DNA of 64,000 nucleotides from NCBI RefSeq assembly GCF_904846625.1, contig NZ_CAJHBL010000001.1, positions 558,001 through 622,000 of the forward strand. The letters are read 5' to 3'. Origin of the DNA: Psychrobacter sp. JCM 18900 (GTDB lineage Bacteria > Pseudomonadota > Gammaproteobacteria > Pseudomonadales > Moraxellaceae). Within the stretch, counting starts at the first letter, position 1. Every line of letters begins with the position of its first letter. A model generated the notes under the pieces. The model saw only the letters and a list, made by a program, of their open reading frames with translations. It searched no databases and was not told where the DNA came from. The translations under genes and the position numbers were made by a program. Positions 9,102 to 18,808 of the stretch are shown here, piece by piece.

Positions 9102-9357
9102 CAATACTTCATGTTATTGTTATTATCTCTCTTCCGTGCTGACTCATCCTAAGTCATTTAACAGTATTATATAAGACAGCGGGCTGACCTGTGCTTTTAT
9201 TGATACTGTCTCAACACTACATCCATGCGTATCCTTGTGTTGATGGATGTATTATAGGCCAATGGATTTGGTGCCGATAGAAGCTAAAGACTCTATTTTG
9301 CGTAAGCATATGCTTACATCATTTCTATGCATTACAGCTAATAAACGGCCTCTTTTA
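9102..9357. other. Structured non-coding region (3' side of the EEP gene)
   Basis: I see no convincing gene. The region holds interleaved inverted repeats, CAACAC (9212-9217) with GTGTTG (9237-9242), and TACATCCAT (9218-9226) with ATGGATGTA (9243-9251), in a-b-a'-b' order as in an H-type pseudoknot. A perfect 16-bp palindrome GTAAGCATATGCTTAC lies at 9302-9317. An open frame on the minus strand across 9252-9509 is a Lys/Arg-rich shadow of the EEP gene C-terminus. Confidence 0.5.
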
Positions 9358-10488
9358 TCAACCAAAACTGCGCTGCTCTTGTCTATGCTCTTCTGACACT
9401 TTTTCGCCTTCTTTCTTGCCTTCTTCGATTTTGTTATCAGTCTCTTGGATATCTTCTGCTTGTGCAGTAGGCGCATTGCCTTCTTGCTTGCTTGCCTCTT
9501 CTGGCTCATATTGCAAGGTAGTCATCACAGGGAAATGATCAGATCCTACGGATGGCATACGCTGAATATCAACTACCGTAAAGCAGGCACTATGAAAGAT
9601 ATGATCTAAAGCCCAACGTAGAAATGGATATTTAACATGAAAGGTATTAATAAAATGTCGACCAATGCGAGGATCTAGCAGGCCAGAGATACGTTGGAAA
9701 CGTCGAGTGGTTTTTGACCATGCAACATCATTGAGATCACCTGCCAGTATCGCCGTTTGGTCGTTTTCTTTTATATGTTTACCAACCATGAGCAGCTCAG
9801 CATCACGTGTGGTGGACTTATCAGCTTCAGTTGGGCTAGGCGGCATGGGATGCAAGCAATATAACCAAACGACGCGGCCTCCTTGCAAGCGCAATTGAGT
9901 ATGAATAGAGGGTATATCATCTATCATTAAATACTTAACTTCAGGATCAATCAGCTCAAGCTTAGAATACAAGTGCATACCATATAGATTATCTAGTGGC
10001 ACTTTCACGGTGTAGGGATAGTCAGACTCGACTTGCTGTAAGGCTTGCTCCCATTTCTTGTCACTCTCTAATGTAATTAAGATATCCGGCTGCTTTTGCT
10101 TAACCAAATCGACCAGTTTTTTTGTTTCGTCATTGGGCGTCAATACGTTTGATACCATGATTTTTATTTGATGCGCTTGCCTTTCTGGCTTATCTTTTGC
10201 CTTTTGAACTTCTTTTTTCCATAGCTTAGTATACGGCAGTACCATTCTCAGCTGAAATGCTAACGTACCGCTCAGTACAACAAATAATATCCACTGCCCT
10301 AATTCCCACTCTGAGAAAAACACTATCATGCCAACCCAAGCGATAATACCAAGCACCATTATTTGGATGCGTGGAAACTCAACACCACGCACCCACCAGT
10401 TATCCAGCGGCAGCCAGCCCCAGATTGTGACAAAGGCGATGAATCCTGCTAGACCTTGTAAGGCGTAATATAATAGTGAGAGATCCAT
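9358..10488 (-). CDS. Membrane-anchored endonuclease/exonuclease/phosphatase (EEP) family protein
   Basis: A 376-residue protein with three N-terminal membrane helices (about 4-24, 42-60 and 65-85), then an EEP-fold domain from about residue 110. Active-site motifs visible in order are SNVL, the metal-binding ITLESD, GDLND (about 248-252), DHIFHS and the terminal GSDHFPV (about 313-319). The fold hydrolyses phosphodiester or phosphoester bonds; the substrate cannot be told from sequence, and relatives such as YafD are uncharacterised. The last 45 residues are a charged Glu/Lys/Gln-rich tail. No strong ribosome site is seen before the ATG. Confidence 0.85.
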   Translation of the reverse strand: MDLSLLYYALQGLAGFIAFVTIWGWLPLDNWWVRGVEFPRIQIMVLGIIAWVGMIVFFSEWELGQWILFVVLSGTLAFQLRMVLPYTKLWKKEVQKAKDKPERQAHQIKIMVSNVLTPNDETKKLVDLVKQKQPDILITLESDKKWEQALQQVESDYPYTVKVPLDNLYGMHLYSKLELIDPEVKYLMIDDIPSIHTQLRLQGGRVVWLYCLHPMPPSPTEADKSTTRDAELLMVGKHIKENDQTAILAGDLNDVAWSKTTRRFQRISGLLDPRIGRHFINTFHVKYPFLRWALDHIFHSACFTVVDIQRMPSVGSDHFPVMTTLQYEPEEASKQEGNAPTAQAEDIQETDNKIEEGKKEGEKVSEEHRQEQRSFG

Positions 10489-10927
10489 AAGTAGGTACTA
10501 ACCGTTGATTGAAATATTAATAGAGCCGATGATGTATATTGGTTAAGCTTTTGTTTGATAAGAAATATCGTGGTTGTAACTCACCTGACATTAAATAACT
10601 AACGTCGAGTAACTGTGTTTGAGACTTACTTTAGCATTTCAGAAGATTCTCGCCTACTGGTGAGTCTCAATTATGTGACAACTATCATAAAACGTTACAA
10701 TATTAGATTACGCAATGTAATGAGTGCTTTATTAAACACCATATTTTTGAGGTCGTCAGATAGCCAAGTATCTCTTCAATAGTAATAACTTAAAGTTATA
10801 GCCGACATAGTTAATAGTGTATGGAAAACGACCAAATAATAGCCAAAACGCCTTGCTTTTTCGCGCCATTCACGGCATTGTTATCGGTTGACGATGCAAC
10901 AAATAATTGTAAATAGGATTGAACTTC
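10489..10927. other. Divergent AT-rich spacer between the EEP gene and asd
   Basis: About 440 bases with no gene seen. It must hold divergent promoters. One near-perfect inverted repeat, TTGAGACTTAC (10619-10629) with GTGAGTCTCAA (10660-10670), could be a hairpin or operator. A ribosome site AGGA (10915-10918) serves asd. Confidence 0.35.
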
Positions 10928-12061
10928 ATGAGTGATTTAACAGTAGGTTTGGTAGGCTGGCGCGGTATGGTAGGGTCAGTATTGATACAACGTATGCAGG
11001 AAGAAAATGACTTCAACGGTATTACACCCGTGTTTTTTTCTACTAGTAATGCTGGTGGTGATGCACCAAAATTCGATGGTATTGAAACCGGCCAACTAAA
11101 AGACGCTCATGATATTGAAGCACTTGCTGCTTGTGATGTCGTTATTACTTGCCAAGGTGGTGACTATACCTCAAAAGTTCATCAGCCATTGCGTGATAGT
11201 GGTTGGAACGGCTATTGGGTTGATGCGGCAAGTACGCTGCGAATGAAAGATGACAGCATCATCATTCTTGATCCAGTCAACCGTACTGTCATTGATAGTG
11301 CCCTAGCCAATGGCAAAAAAGACTTTATCGGCGGTAACTGTACCGTATCATTGATGTTGATGGCTATCGGTGAGCTGTTTAATAGAGGCTGGGTCGAATG
11401 GGTCAGCGCGATGACATATCAGGCTGCTAGTGGCTCTGGCGCAAACAACATGCGCGAGCTCATCAATGGCATGGGTGTGTTACGTGATGCCGTCCAAGAC
11501 GAATTGGCTGACCCTGCTAGTGCTATTCTTGAGATTGATAAAAAAATCGCTCAGACTCAGCGCTCAGCAGACTTCCCTACACAATACTTCGGTGTACCAC
11601 TGGCAGGTAGCTTGATTCCTTATATCGATGCACAGCTAGAAAACAAACAGTCAAAAGAGGAATGGAAAGGCGGCGTCGAGACCAATAAGATCTTGGGTAA
11701 CGATGAAGCCAGTACGATTCCTATTGATGGGATGTGTGTACGTGTCGGCGCTATGCGTTGTCATGCGCAAGGCCTAACGATCAAGCTGAAAAAAGACATT
11801 CCGCTAGAAGAAATCGAAGCTGCACTCAAAAACAGTGGCAACGAGTGGTTGGACTTGGTCGAAGATGACAAAGAAGCTACCATGAATCGCCTAACTCCAG
11901 TGGCCGTAACTGGCACCTTAACTGTTGCCCTAGGTCGCTTACGTAAGCTTAATATGGGCCCTGAGTATCTAGGTGCTTTTACCGTTGGTGATCAGTTGTT
12001 ATGGGGCGCAGCAGAACCATTACGTCGTATGCTTAATATCATCCGTGAGCAAAACGTCTAA
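10928..12061 (+). CDS. asd: Aspartate-semialdehyde dehydrogenase
   Basis: Reduces aspartyl phosphate to aspartate semialdehyde with NADPH. This is the branch point to lysine and diaminopimelate (peptidoglycan), threonine and methionine. ATG 10928 is chosen over an in-frame TTG at 10919 because AGGA lies 9 nt upstream and the product then begins [17 protein letters not shown], the family NADP-binding start. The catalytic cysteine is in GGNCTVSLM (Cys138). The length of 377 residues is normal for the proteobacterial type. It stands alone and ends at a strong terminator. Confidence 0.97.
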   Translation: MSDLTVGLVGWRGMVGSVLIQRMQEENDFNGITPVFFSTSNAGGDAPKFDGIETGQLKDAHDIEALAACDVVITCQGGDYTSKVHQPLRDSGWNGYWVDAASTLRMKDDSIIILDPVNRTVIDSALANGKKDFIGGNCTVSLMLMAIGELFNRGWVEWVSAMTYQAASGSGANNMRELINGMGVLRDAVQDELADPASAILEIDKKIAQTQRSADFPTQYFGVPLAGSLIPYIDAQLENKQSKEEWKGGVETNKILGNDEASTIPIDGMCVRVGAMRCHAQGLTIKLKKDIPLEEIEAALKNSGNEWLDLVEDDKEATMNRLTPVAVTGTLTVALGRLRKLNMGPEYLGAFTVGDQLLWGAAEPLRRMLNIIREQNV

Positions 12062-12084
12062 CTCAGATACTTTAGATGAAGCAC

Positions 12085-12113
12085 AAAAAAGACAGCGATT
12101 GCTGTCTTTTTTT
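12085..12113. terminator. Bidirectional terminator between asd and the SOUL gene
   Basis: The stem AAAAAAGACAGC / GCTGTCTTTTTT with loop GATT lies between two convergent genes. A and T runs on both sides would allow termination in either direction. Confidence 0.9.
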
Positions 12114-12125
12114 ATGTGCTGATTA

Positions 12126-12776
12126 CTATTTAGATCGATAAGCAATCATCACCTCATTACGACGTAAAAATGGTAGCGTCCAAGGCGGGTTATAACGGGC
12201 CAATTCAGGCTCTCCTGTAGGCGTCAAATTCTGGTCTTGCATCCATGTTTGCAGCGCTTCAGTTTTTTCCGCTACTTTATCTTCTCCTGCGAGCCAAGAG
12301 AACTTAATCACACCGTAAGTTTGTGCAGGCACTTCTATAATCTCAACGTTTGGATTGTTTGGCTTTGGCAGTGTTTGCATCGTATATTTACTAGGCATCG
12401 TAAATTGCACGCGCCACTTACCATCGTCTTGTTGCATACTGACTGGTGCTGTCATGGCAATTTTTTGTGACTCATTATCACTTTTTTTGTTATCAGCTTG
12501 CATCGTGACAGGTGCCGTCATACTAATTTTACTACTGTCTCCACTTGAGGCTGTGTTATTACCAAAAATATAGTCCGCTAAAATCTTAAACCCTTCACGA
12601 CTTGCTGAGTCTTGGTCACCACTCACCCACGTTTGCGCCACTAGCTGCTCATCATAACGACGCAGCTCAAAGTCATCTACTTGGGTCAATACTGTGTATT
12701 TCGGCTCTTCGGTAGCCATAGCCCCTCCTGATATCAATAATGAACCACTCAATAATAAGTAAGCTGTCTTTTTCAT
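12126..12776 (-). CDS. SOUL-family (heme-binding protein-like) exported protein
   Basis: A 216-residue product with an N-terminal signal peptide (MKKTAYLLLSGSLLISGGAMA) and the SOUL domain beyond it. Family hallmarks are the early FELRRYDEQLVAQTWV segment, two copies of the KI(S/A)MTAPV motif, and the W-x-V-x-F-x-MPSKYT segment. Members bind heme or tetrapyrrole in some organisms; the bacterial role is not established. A ribosome site GGAG precedes the ATG by 7 nt. Convergent with asd. Confidence 0.88.
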   Translation of the reverse strand: MKKTAYLLLSGSLLISGGAMATEEPKYTVLTQVDDFELRRYDEQLVAQTWVSGDQDSASREGFKILADYIFGNNTASSGDSSKISMTAPVTMQADNKKSDNESQKIAMTAPVSMQQDDGKWRVQFTMPSKYTMQTLPKPNNPNVEIIEVPAQTYGVIKFSWLAGEDKVAEKTEALQTWMQDQNLTPTGEPELARYNPPWTLPFLRRNEVMIAYRSK

Positions 12777-12962
12777 ATTATGTCTCCATCATCTAAAAGC
12801 ATGGTGTGGCAATAATTATTACCTCACCTGTATAACTTCTACTGTATCAATAGACCTCTAGCACTGTCTGTGTCTTTTGGCGTGCTATCTGTATTTTTTG
12901 GTTATGGTAAAGTGGTATTGACCAAAGTGTATATTGCGCGTATATCGATGACACCTAATAGC

Positions 12963-13071
12963 TATAGTTAAAGAATGCTAAAAATGAGTACAAGGCCGCC
13001 GACTGAAAATTGTACAAGTAGTACATTTAGGGAGAGTAACGCCGTAGCAGTTCAGTGATTCTCTGACTATA
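12963..13071 (+). repeat. Dispersed 109-bp repeat with TATAGT/ACTATA ends, copy A
   Basis: It starts TATAGTTAAAG and ends CTGACTATA, and matches the element at 47918-48025 along its whole length. Both share GCCGAC, ATTGTAC, AGTAC, TAGGGAG, GTAAC, CCGTAGCAGTT and AGT-ATTC-CTGACTATA in order. The rest of the 12777-13138 spacer holds no gene. The element ends 67 bp before the tgt start, and a TATAAT hexamer (13097-13102) lies between them. Confidence 0.8.
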
Positions 13072-13135
13072 TGTCCAAAAAAACCGCTAACAATGCTATA
13101 ATTAGCGCCATTTTCATAGCTTAAATAGCGGTTAA

Positions 13136-14290
<1,155 letters not shown>

Positions 14291-14333
14291 TCCTGTTTAA
14301 TATTCACGACCGTATAACGATATCTGTTGAAAT

Positions 14334-14370
14334 AAAAAAGGGCTTAAGAATAATCTTAAGCCCTTTTTTC
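14334..14370. terminator. Bidirectional terminator between tgt and the symporter gene
   Basis: A perfect 16-bp stem (AAAAAAGGGCTTAAGA with its complement ending CCCTTTTTT) and a 4-nt loop ATAA sit between convergent genes. Confidence 0.9.
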
Positions 14371-14432
14371 TGTGCTGCTTTTATCACTCAATGATTATCA
14401 CTTAATGATTCGAATAGTGTCCATTTCGACTA

Positions 14433-15785
14433 CTATCCCATCAATGACGTCACAAATACTACAATAACAGCGATTGGTGCGATGAATTTCGCAACGATTT
14501 GCCACAGCTGCCATGTACCATTAGATAAACCAAGCTCTTGCTGAATGTTACGTTGATCCATTTTCCAACCAACAAATACAATTGCAGCCAGACCTGTTAG
14601 AGGCAATAGGAACTTACTAGTAAGCTTATCTAATGCATCAAAGATACCATTACCCATGATAGTAAAGTCAGACCATAGATTGAACGATAGCAATGCTGCA
14701 ATACCTAACAACCAGATTACTGTACTTGCCACGATAGTCGATACAGTACGACTCATCGACGTACGCTCTTCTAACAGCTCAACGGTTGGCTCAAGTAACG
14801 AGATAGATGAAGTAATAGCGGCAAAGGTAATAAGCAAGAAGAACAATGCACCAATGATAGTACCCGCACCCATGCTACCGAAAGCAATTGGCAAGCTTAC
14901 AAAGATAAGACCAGGACCTGATGCAGGATCTAGACCATTGCTAAAGATGATTGGGAAGATGGCAAGACCAGCAGCCAACGCAATAACCGTATCCAAAATA
15001 ACAACGGTACGTGCTGTTTTTAGCAAGTTTACTTCACGGCCCAAGTAAGAGCCATAAGCGACCATGATACCCATACCAATTGATAGGGTGAAGAATGCAT
15101 GGCCTAATGCTGCAAGCATAACATCAGCCGTTAGTTTGCTAAGATCTGGCGTAAATAGGTAAGCAACTGCTTCACCGAATCCACCGTTCATCACGTTGTA
15201 CCCAACGATAACGAACAGAATCACACCCAATAATGGCATTAAAATCTTAGCTGTTTTTTCGATACCACTTGTCACACCAATACCAACGATGACAGCGGTT
15301 AAAATCATAAATACCGTATGCCAGATCGTCAATGTACCAGCTGATGCAAGCATAGCATCAAAGGTTGCAGCAACAGAATCACTGTCTTGACCAGCAAAGC
15401 TACCTGTTGCAACTTTAGTGATATAGTTAAGTGCCCAACCACCGATCACACTATAGAACGATAGAATTAAGAAGCCACCTAAGATACCAGTAGCACCAAT
15501 AATACCCCAACTACGTGACTTACCTTCAGTCGCTGCTACGTCTGAAAAAGTATTGACTGGGTTTTTTTGACCACGTCGACCAATTAACCATTCAGCAACT
15601 AATATCGGAAAACCGACCAGCGCGATACAGAACAAATAAGCAATAACGAAAGCTGAACCACCGCTTTCGCCAACCATGTATGGAAATTTCCATATGTTTC
15701 CTAAACCAACTGCTGAGCCTACTGCTGCCAATACGAAGCCAAAGCTTGAGCTCCATTGGGCATGTTCTTGTTTATTGATAGCCAT
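14433..15785 (-). CDS. Sodium-dependent amino-acid/neurotransmitter symporter (NSS/SNF family)
   Basis: A 450-residue polytopic membrane protein with 11-12 hydrophobic helices. The N-terminal signature WSSSFGFVLAAVGSAVGLGNIWKFPYM is the helix-1 sodium and substrate site of LeuT/MhsT-type transporters, followed by GGSAFVIAYL. Members import amino acids with sodium; the substrate cannot be fixed from sequence. A ribosome site GAGGA lies upstream of the ATG. It is a single-gene unit. Confidence 0.93.
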   Translation of the reverse strand: MAINKQEHAQWSSSFGFVLAAVGSAVGLGNIWKFPYMVGESGGSAFVIAYLFCIALVGFPILVAEWLIGRRGQKNPVNTFSDVAATEGKSRSWGIIGATGILGGFLILSFYSVIGGWALNYITKVATGSFAGQDSDSVAATFDAMLASAGTLTIWHTVFMILTAVIVGIGVTSGIEKTAKILMPLLGVILFVIVGYNVMNGGFGEAVAYLFTPDLSKLTADVMLAALGHAFFTLSIGMGIMVAYGSYLGREVNLLKTARTVVILDTVIALAAGLAIFPIIFSNGLDPASGPGLIFVSLPIAFGSMGAGTIIGALFFLLITFAAITSSISLLEPTVELLEERTSMSRTVSTIVASTVIWLLGIAALLSFNLWSDFTIMGNGIFDALDKLTSKFLLPLTGLAAIVFVGWKMDQRNIQQELGLSNGTWQLWQIVAKFIAPIAVIVVFVTSLMG

Positions 15786-15982
15786 TTTTTCCGTCCTCGT
15801 GCTTCAATTAATGTTACTGATAATCTTCCTTGATCAACATAAATAGTCAGCCTTACCATTGAGCTATTTAGTAAACGCTTCGATGTGAAGCGCCCAGCAA
15901 CATTAAGAAAGAATTGATTACAATATCGTAAACGCTCAGTTTCTGCTAAGCGACCAAAAAAGTCAAGTGCTCATAAATATAA

Positions 15983-16010
15983 AAAGCCATAACAAATAGT
16001 TATGGCTTTC
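15983..16010 (-). terminator. Terminator of the lpxD-fabZ-lpxA unit
   Basis: The stem AAAGCCATAAC / GTTATGGCTTT with loop AAATA is followed, read on the minus strand, by TTTATATTTA. It lies about 95 bp beyond the lpxA stop. Confidence 0.75.
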
Positions 16011-16103
16011 ATCTAATTCGCCTTCATTCCATAAGAATTTATCTGATTAAAAGTATCAAACTCATCATTAATCGATTTATGCTTTAATCGAGTTATGCTT
16101 TCT

Positions 16104-16883
16104 TTAGCGCACAACACCGCGGCTGCTATTTTGTAAGGAATCAATAAGTAGCTGAATTTTTGGCTCTTTAGCCAATAGCTCACCATGTAGGACTTCCAAC
16201 GCTTGTGCAGTAGTCAAACCTGATCTGAAAATCGTACGATACGCTTGACGTAAGACATTAATGGTTTCTTTTGACCAACCTTTGCGGCGCATACCTTCGA
16301 TATTGAGTCCATGAGCCTTTGCTGGATTGCCAGATACCATCGTAAACGCAGCCACATCTTTTAGAATGAGGCTGGCTCCGCCAATCAAGCTATAGTCATC
16401 TACTGTGCAAAACTGATGTATACCTGAGTTGCCACCGATGATGGTATGGTCGCCGATAGTCACATGCCCTGCTACACCAACATTGTTGGCCAGTACGTTA
16501 TGATCGCCGATGACACAATCGTGTGCGACATGGGTGTTTACCATCAATAGATTATGACTGCCTATTTTAGTCAGCTCGCCGTCTTGCGCTGTACCACGGT
16601 GTAAGCTACAGGCTTCACGAATCGTATTGTGATCCCCGATTTCAAGCCAAGTACGCTCACCTGCATATTTCAAATCTTGAGGATCTTCACCGATACTTGC
16701 AAACTGATAAAACTCATTGTGTTGGCCAATACGAGTCAGCTTAGTCACAACGACATGTCTATGCAAAACCGTATGCGCACCAATGGATACTTCATCACCA
16801 ACGATACAATAGGGCCCGATGATAGCAGTCTCGTCAATCTGCGCGGACGGTGAGATGAGTGCTGTAGGATGAATCTGACTCAT
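16104..16883 (-). CDS. lpxA: UDP-N-acetylglucosamine O-acyltransferase (first step of lipid A)
   Basis: Transfers a 3-hydroxyacyl chain from ACP to O-3 of UDP-GlcNAc in the cytoplasm. The 259-residue sequence is a left-handed beta-helix of hexapeptide repeats from residue 1 to about 190, with an alpha-helical C-terminus. The catalytic histidine is His121 in NTHVAHDCVIG. The segment SLIGGAS keeps Gly at the position of E. coli Gly173, which limits acyl-chain length there; the chain length here is not predicted. It is the last gene of the bamA-lpxD-fabZ-lpxA order, with an unusually wide 173-bp gap to fabZ. Confidence 0.97.
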   Translation of the reverse strand: MSQIHPTALISPSAQIDETAIIGPYCIVGDEVSIGAHTVLHRHVVVTKLTRIGQHNEFYQFASIGEDPQDLKYAGERTWLEIGDHNTIREACSLHRGTAQDGELTKIGSHNLLMVNTHVAHDCVIGDHNVLANNVGVAGHVTIGDHTIIGGNSGIHQFCTVDDYSLIGGASLILKDVAAFTMVSGNPAKAHGLNIEGMRRKGWSKETINVLRQAYRTIFRSGLTTAQALEVLHGELLAKEPKIQLLIDSLQNSSRGVVR

Positions 16884-17056
16884 AAGATGGGCCCTTGTAT
16901 CATTTGATGCGAGTAAATAATAAAAAAGTATCGCTATTTCAGTGTTACTAACGAAGCTAATACCAGTTGCGTTGTTGAGTTTACATATAGCTGTTTATTG
17001 CAGTTATAACGAGCGATTTCAATATCGCTCTTCGTAAAGTATGGCTTATTAAAAAC

Positions 17057-17593
17057 TTAAGCACCCTTCGTGTTAGCAGGTTTTTGCTGCTCTTGGCGTG
17101 CAATCATGATTTGCGCACTAGCCGCCAATTCATCTTCGACATGGACAGTACAATCAAACTTATAGATACCATGTCTTTGCATCACGGTTTTTGCACGAAT
17201 GATAAGCTGATCACCAGGAATCACACGACGTTTAAAACGGACTTTATCCACACCTGCAAACAGATAGAGGTAACCGTCTTCTGCCGTCAATCCTGCACTA
17301 ATAAAACCAAGCACTCCTGACACCTGCGCCATCGACTCCACCATCAATACCCCTGGCATAATCGGCTCATCAGGAAAGTGACCGTTAAAAAACTCTTCAT
17401 TAATAGTCACGTTTTTGATACCAGTAATACACTCGCCTGGCGTACAAGCTACAATACGATCTACCAGCATAAAAGGATAACGATGCGGTAAGTAATGCTT
17501 AATCGTATGATACGTCAATGGTAGCGTAAGACCTTGCTCAGCCAAGCTTTTAACGTCTTCATCAGTTGGGATATCTATATTGTTATTGCTCAT
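17057..17593 (-). CDS. fabZ: 3-hydroxyacyl-ACP dehydratase FabZ
   Basis: Dehydrates 3-hydroxyacyl-ACP in fatty-acid elongation and competes with LpxA/LpxD for the same acyl-ACP pool. The 178-residue hotdog-fold protein has HRYPFMLVDRI and the catalytic pair His72 (NGHFPDEPIMPG) and Glu86 (VESMAQ). The N-terminal 25 residues are an extension compared with E. coli FabZ (151). A strong ribosome site (AAGGAAG) precedes the ATG. Confidence 0.97.
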   Translation of the reverse strand: MSNNNIDIPTDEDVKSLAEQGLTLPLTYHTIKHYLPHRYPFMLVDRIVACTPGECITGIKNVTINEEFFNGHFPDEPIMPGVLMVESMAQVSGVLGFISAGLTAEDGYLYLFAGVDKVRFKRRVIPGDQLIIRAKTVMQRHGIYKFDCTVHVEDELAASAQIMIARQEQQKPANTKGA

Positions 17594-17645
17594 AATGACG
17601 CTTCCTTGCTGTGTTTTGAATATCTATTATTTGTTTGTGTTTGCA

Positions 17646-18662
17646 TTAGTTATTGCCTAGCTGACGAAAACGTACAGCAGCACGTCGCCAATTAGCAGTT
17701 GGCATTGCAGCAGTACCAGATGAATATGAGCCAGCGGTTTTAATGGATTTGGTTACCATGGTCATACCAGACAGAACAACATCGTCTGTAATCTCAATAT
17801 GCCCTGTAATACCGACAGCGCCGCCTATTATACAGCGCTTACCTATCGTAGTACTACCCGCAATGCCAGTTTGAGCAGCAATAGCCGTGCCGTCACCGAT
17901 ACGAACGTTATGAGCAACTTGTACCAAATTATCAATAATAACGTGATTGCCAATAACGGTATCATCGATAGCGCCACGATCGATACACGTCTGGCTACCA
18001 ACTCGTACATGATCACCAATAATGACACGACCTAACTGGGCTATACGCTCCCAACCTGTGGTACTAGTATCTTTAGTAGGCGCAAACCCGAACCCTTCAG
18101 ATCCGATACTGACCCCTGCATGCAATCTAACGTGATTGCCAATAACACACTCAGGCCCGACAACGACTTGCGACTTAATCACACAATCGGTGCCAATACT
18201 GGTATTGGCTTCAATCACGACATGAGCATCGAGTGAGCTACGCGCCCCTATCTGCACATTGTCACCAATTACGCAAAAAGGACCGATATTGACTTGCTCG
18301 CCAATAACAGCACTGTCTGCAATCACAGCACTAGGATGAATCCCGTTAGATAAAGAATGACGTGCAAACAGCTGACTGGCACTGGCATAAGCCAAATATG
18401 GATTTGAGACGACTAGCGCTATCGCTGAGGTAGGCACTTGGTCACGATATGCTTCCGTCACCAACACAGCACCGGCGTCACTGCTAGCCAAGCTAGAGAT
18501 ATAGTGAGGATCTGCCAAAAAGCTCAACTGCTGCTGACTGGCCGTCGTCAAGCTACCGACGCTACTGAATGGTTGACACAATTGCTCAGTATCAATCTCA
18601 GCCTTATTAATAATAGGCTGACGCTGCTCAATTCGAGTAATGAGTTGCTCAATCGTTATCAT
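17646..18662 (-). CDS. lpxD: UDP-3-O-acylglucosamine N-acyltransferase
   Basis: Adds the N-linked 3-hydroxyacyl chain in lipid A synthesis. The 338 residues comprise an N-terminal uridine-binding domain (about 1-105), the hexapeptide beta-helix (about 107-300) and a C-terminal helix. The catalytic histidine is His251 in IIDNLVQVAHNVRIG. fabZ follows 52 bp downstream. Upstream, in place of the usual skp/ompH, there is only a 146-bp spacer before bamA. Confidence 0.97.
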   Translation of the reverse strand: MITIEQLITRIEQRQPIINKAEIDTEQLCQPFSSVGSLTTASQQQLSFLADPHYISSLASSDAGAVLVTEAYRDQVPTSAIALVVSNPYLAYASASQLFARHSLSNGIHPSAVIADSAVIGEQVNIGPFCVIGDNVQIGARSSLDAHVVIEANTSIGTDCVIKSQVVVGPECVIGNHVRLHAGVSIGSEGFGFAPTKDTSTTGWERIAQLGRVIIGDHVRVGSQTCIDRGAIDDTVIGNHVIIDNLVQVAHNVRIGDGTAIAAQTGIAGSTTIGKRCIIGGAVGITGHIEITDDVVLSGMTMVTKSIKTAGSYSSGTAAMPTANWRRAAVRFRQLGNN

Positions 18663-18808
18663 AATGACTATTAATAAAATATGGTTATAAATGAAACGGT
18701 CGCCAAAATAACAATGCGTTTTGACGACCTACTAAGCTCTAATGATATTTCCGTCTATTTGAGACAATCTTTAAAACTGCTCAAATAGATGAGAATGATG
18801 TCATTAAT

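Noticed and set aside
9252..9509. 85-codon minus-strand frame rich in Lys and Arg
   Set aside because: Overlaps the Glu/Lys-rich tail of the EEP gene in another frame; the basic repeats are a frame-shifted reading of that tail.
12423..12560. Apparent internal duplication in the SOUL protein (two KI-MTAPV copies)
   Set aside because: Two such motifs are normal for the SOUL family, so this is not a novel duplication.
14656..15048. 130-codon plus-strand open frame within the symporter gene
   Set aside because: Antisense to conserved transmembrane segments; composition typical of a shadow.
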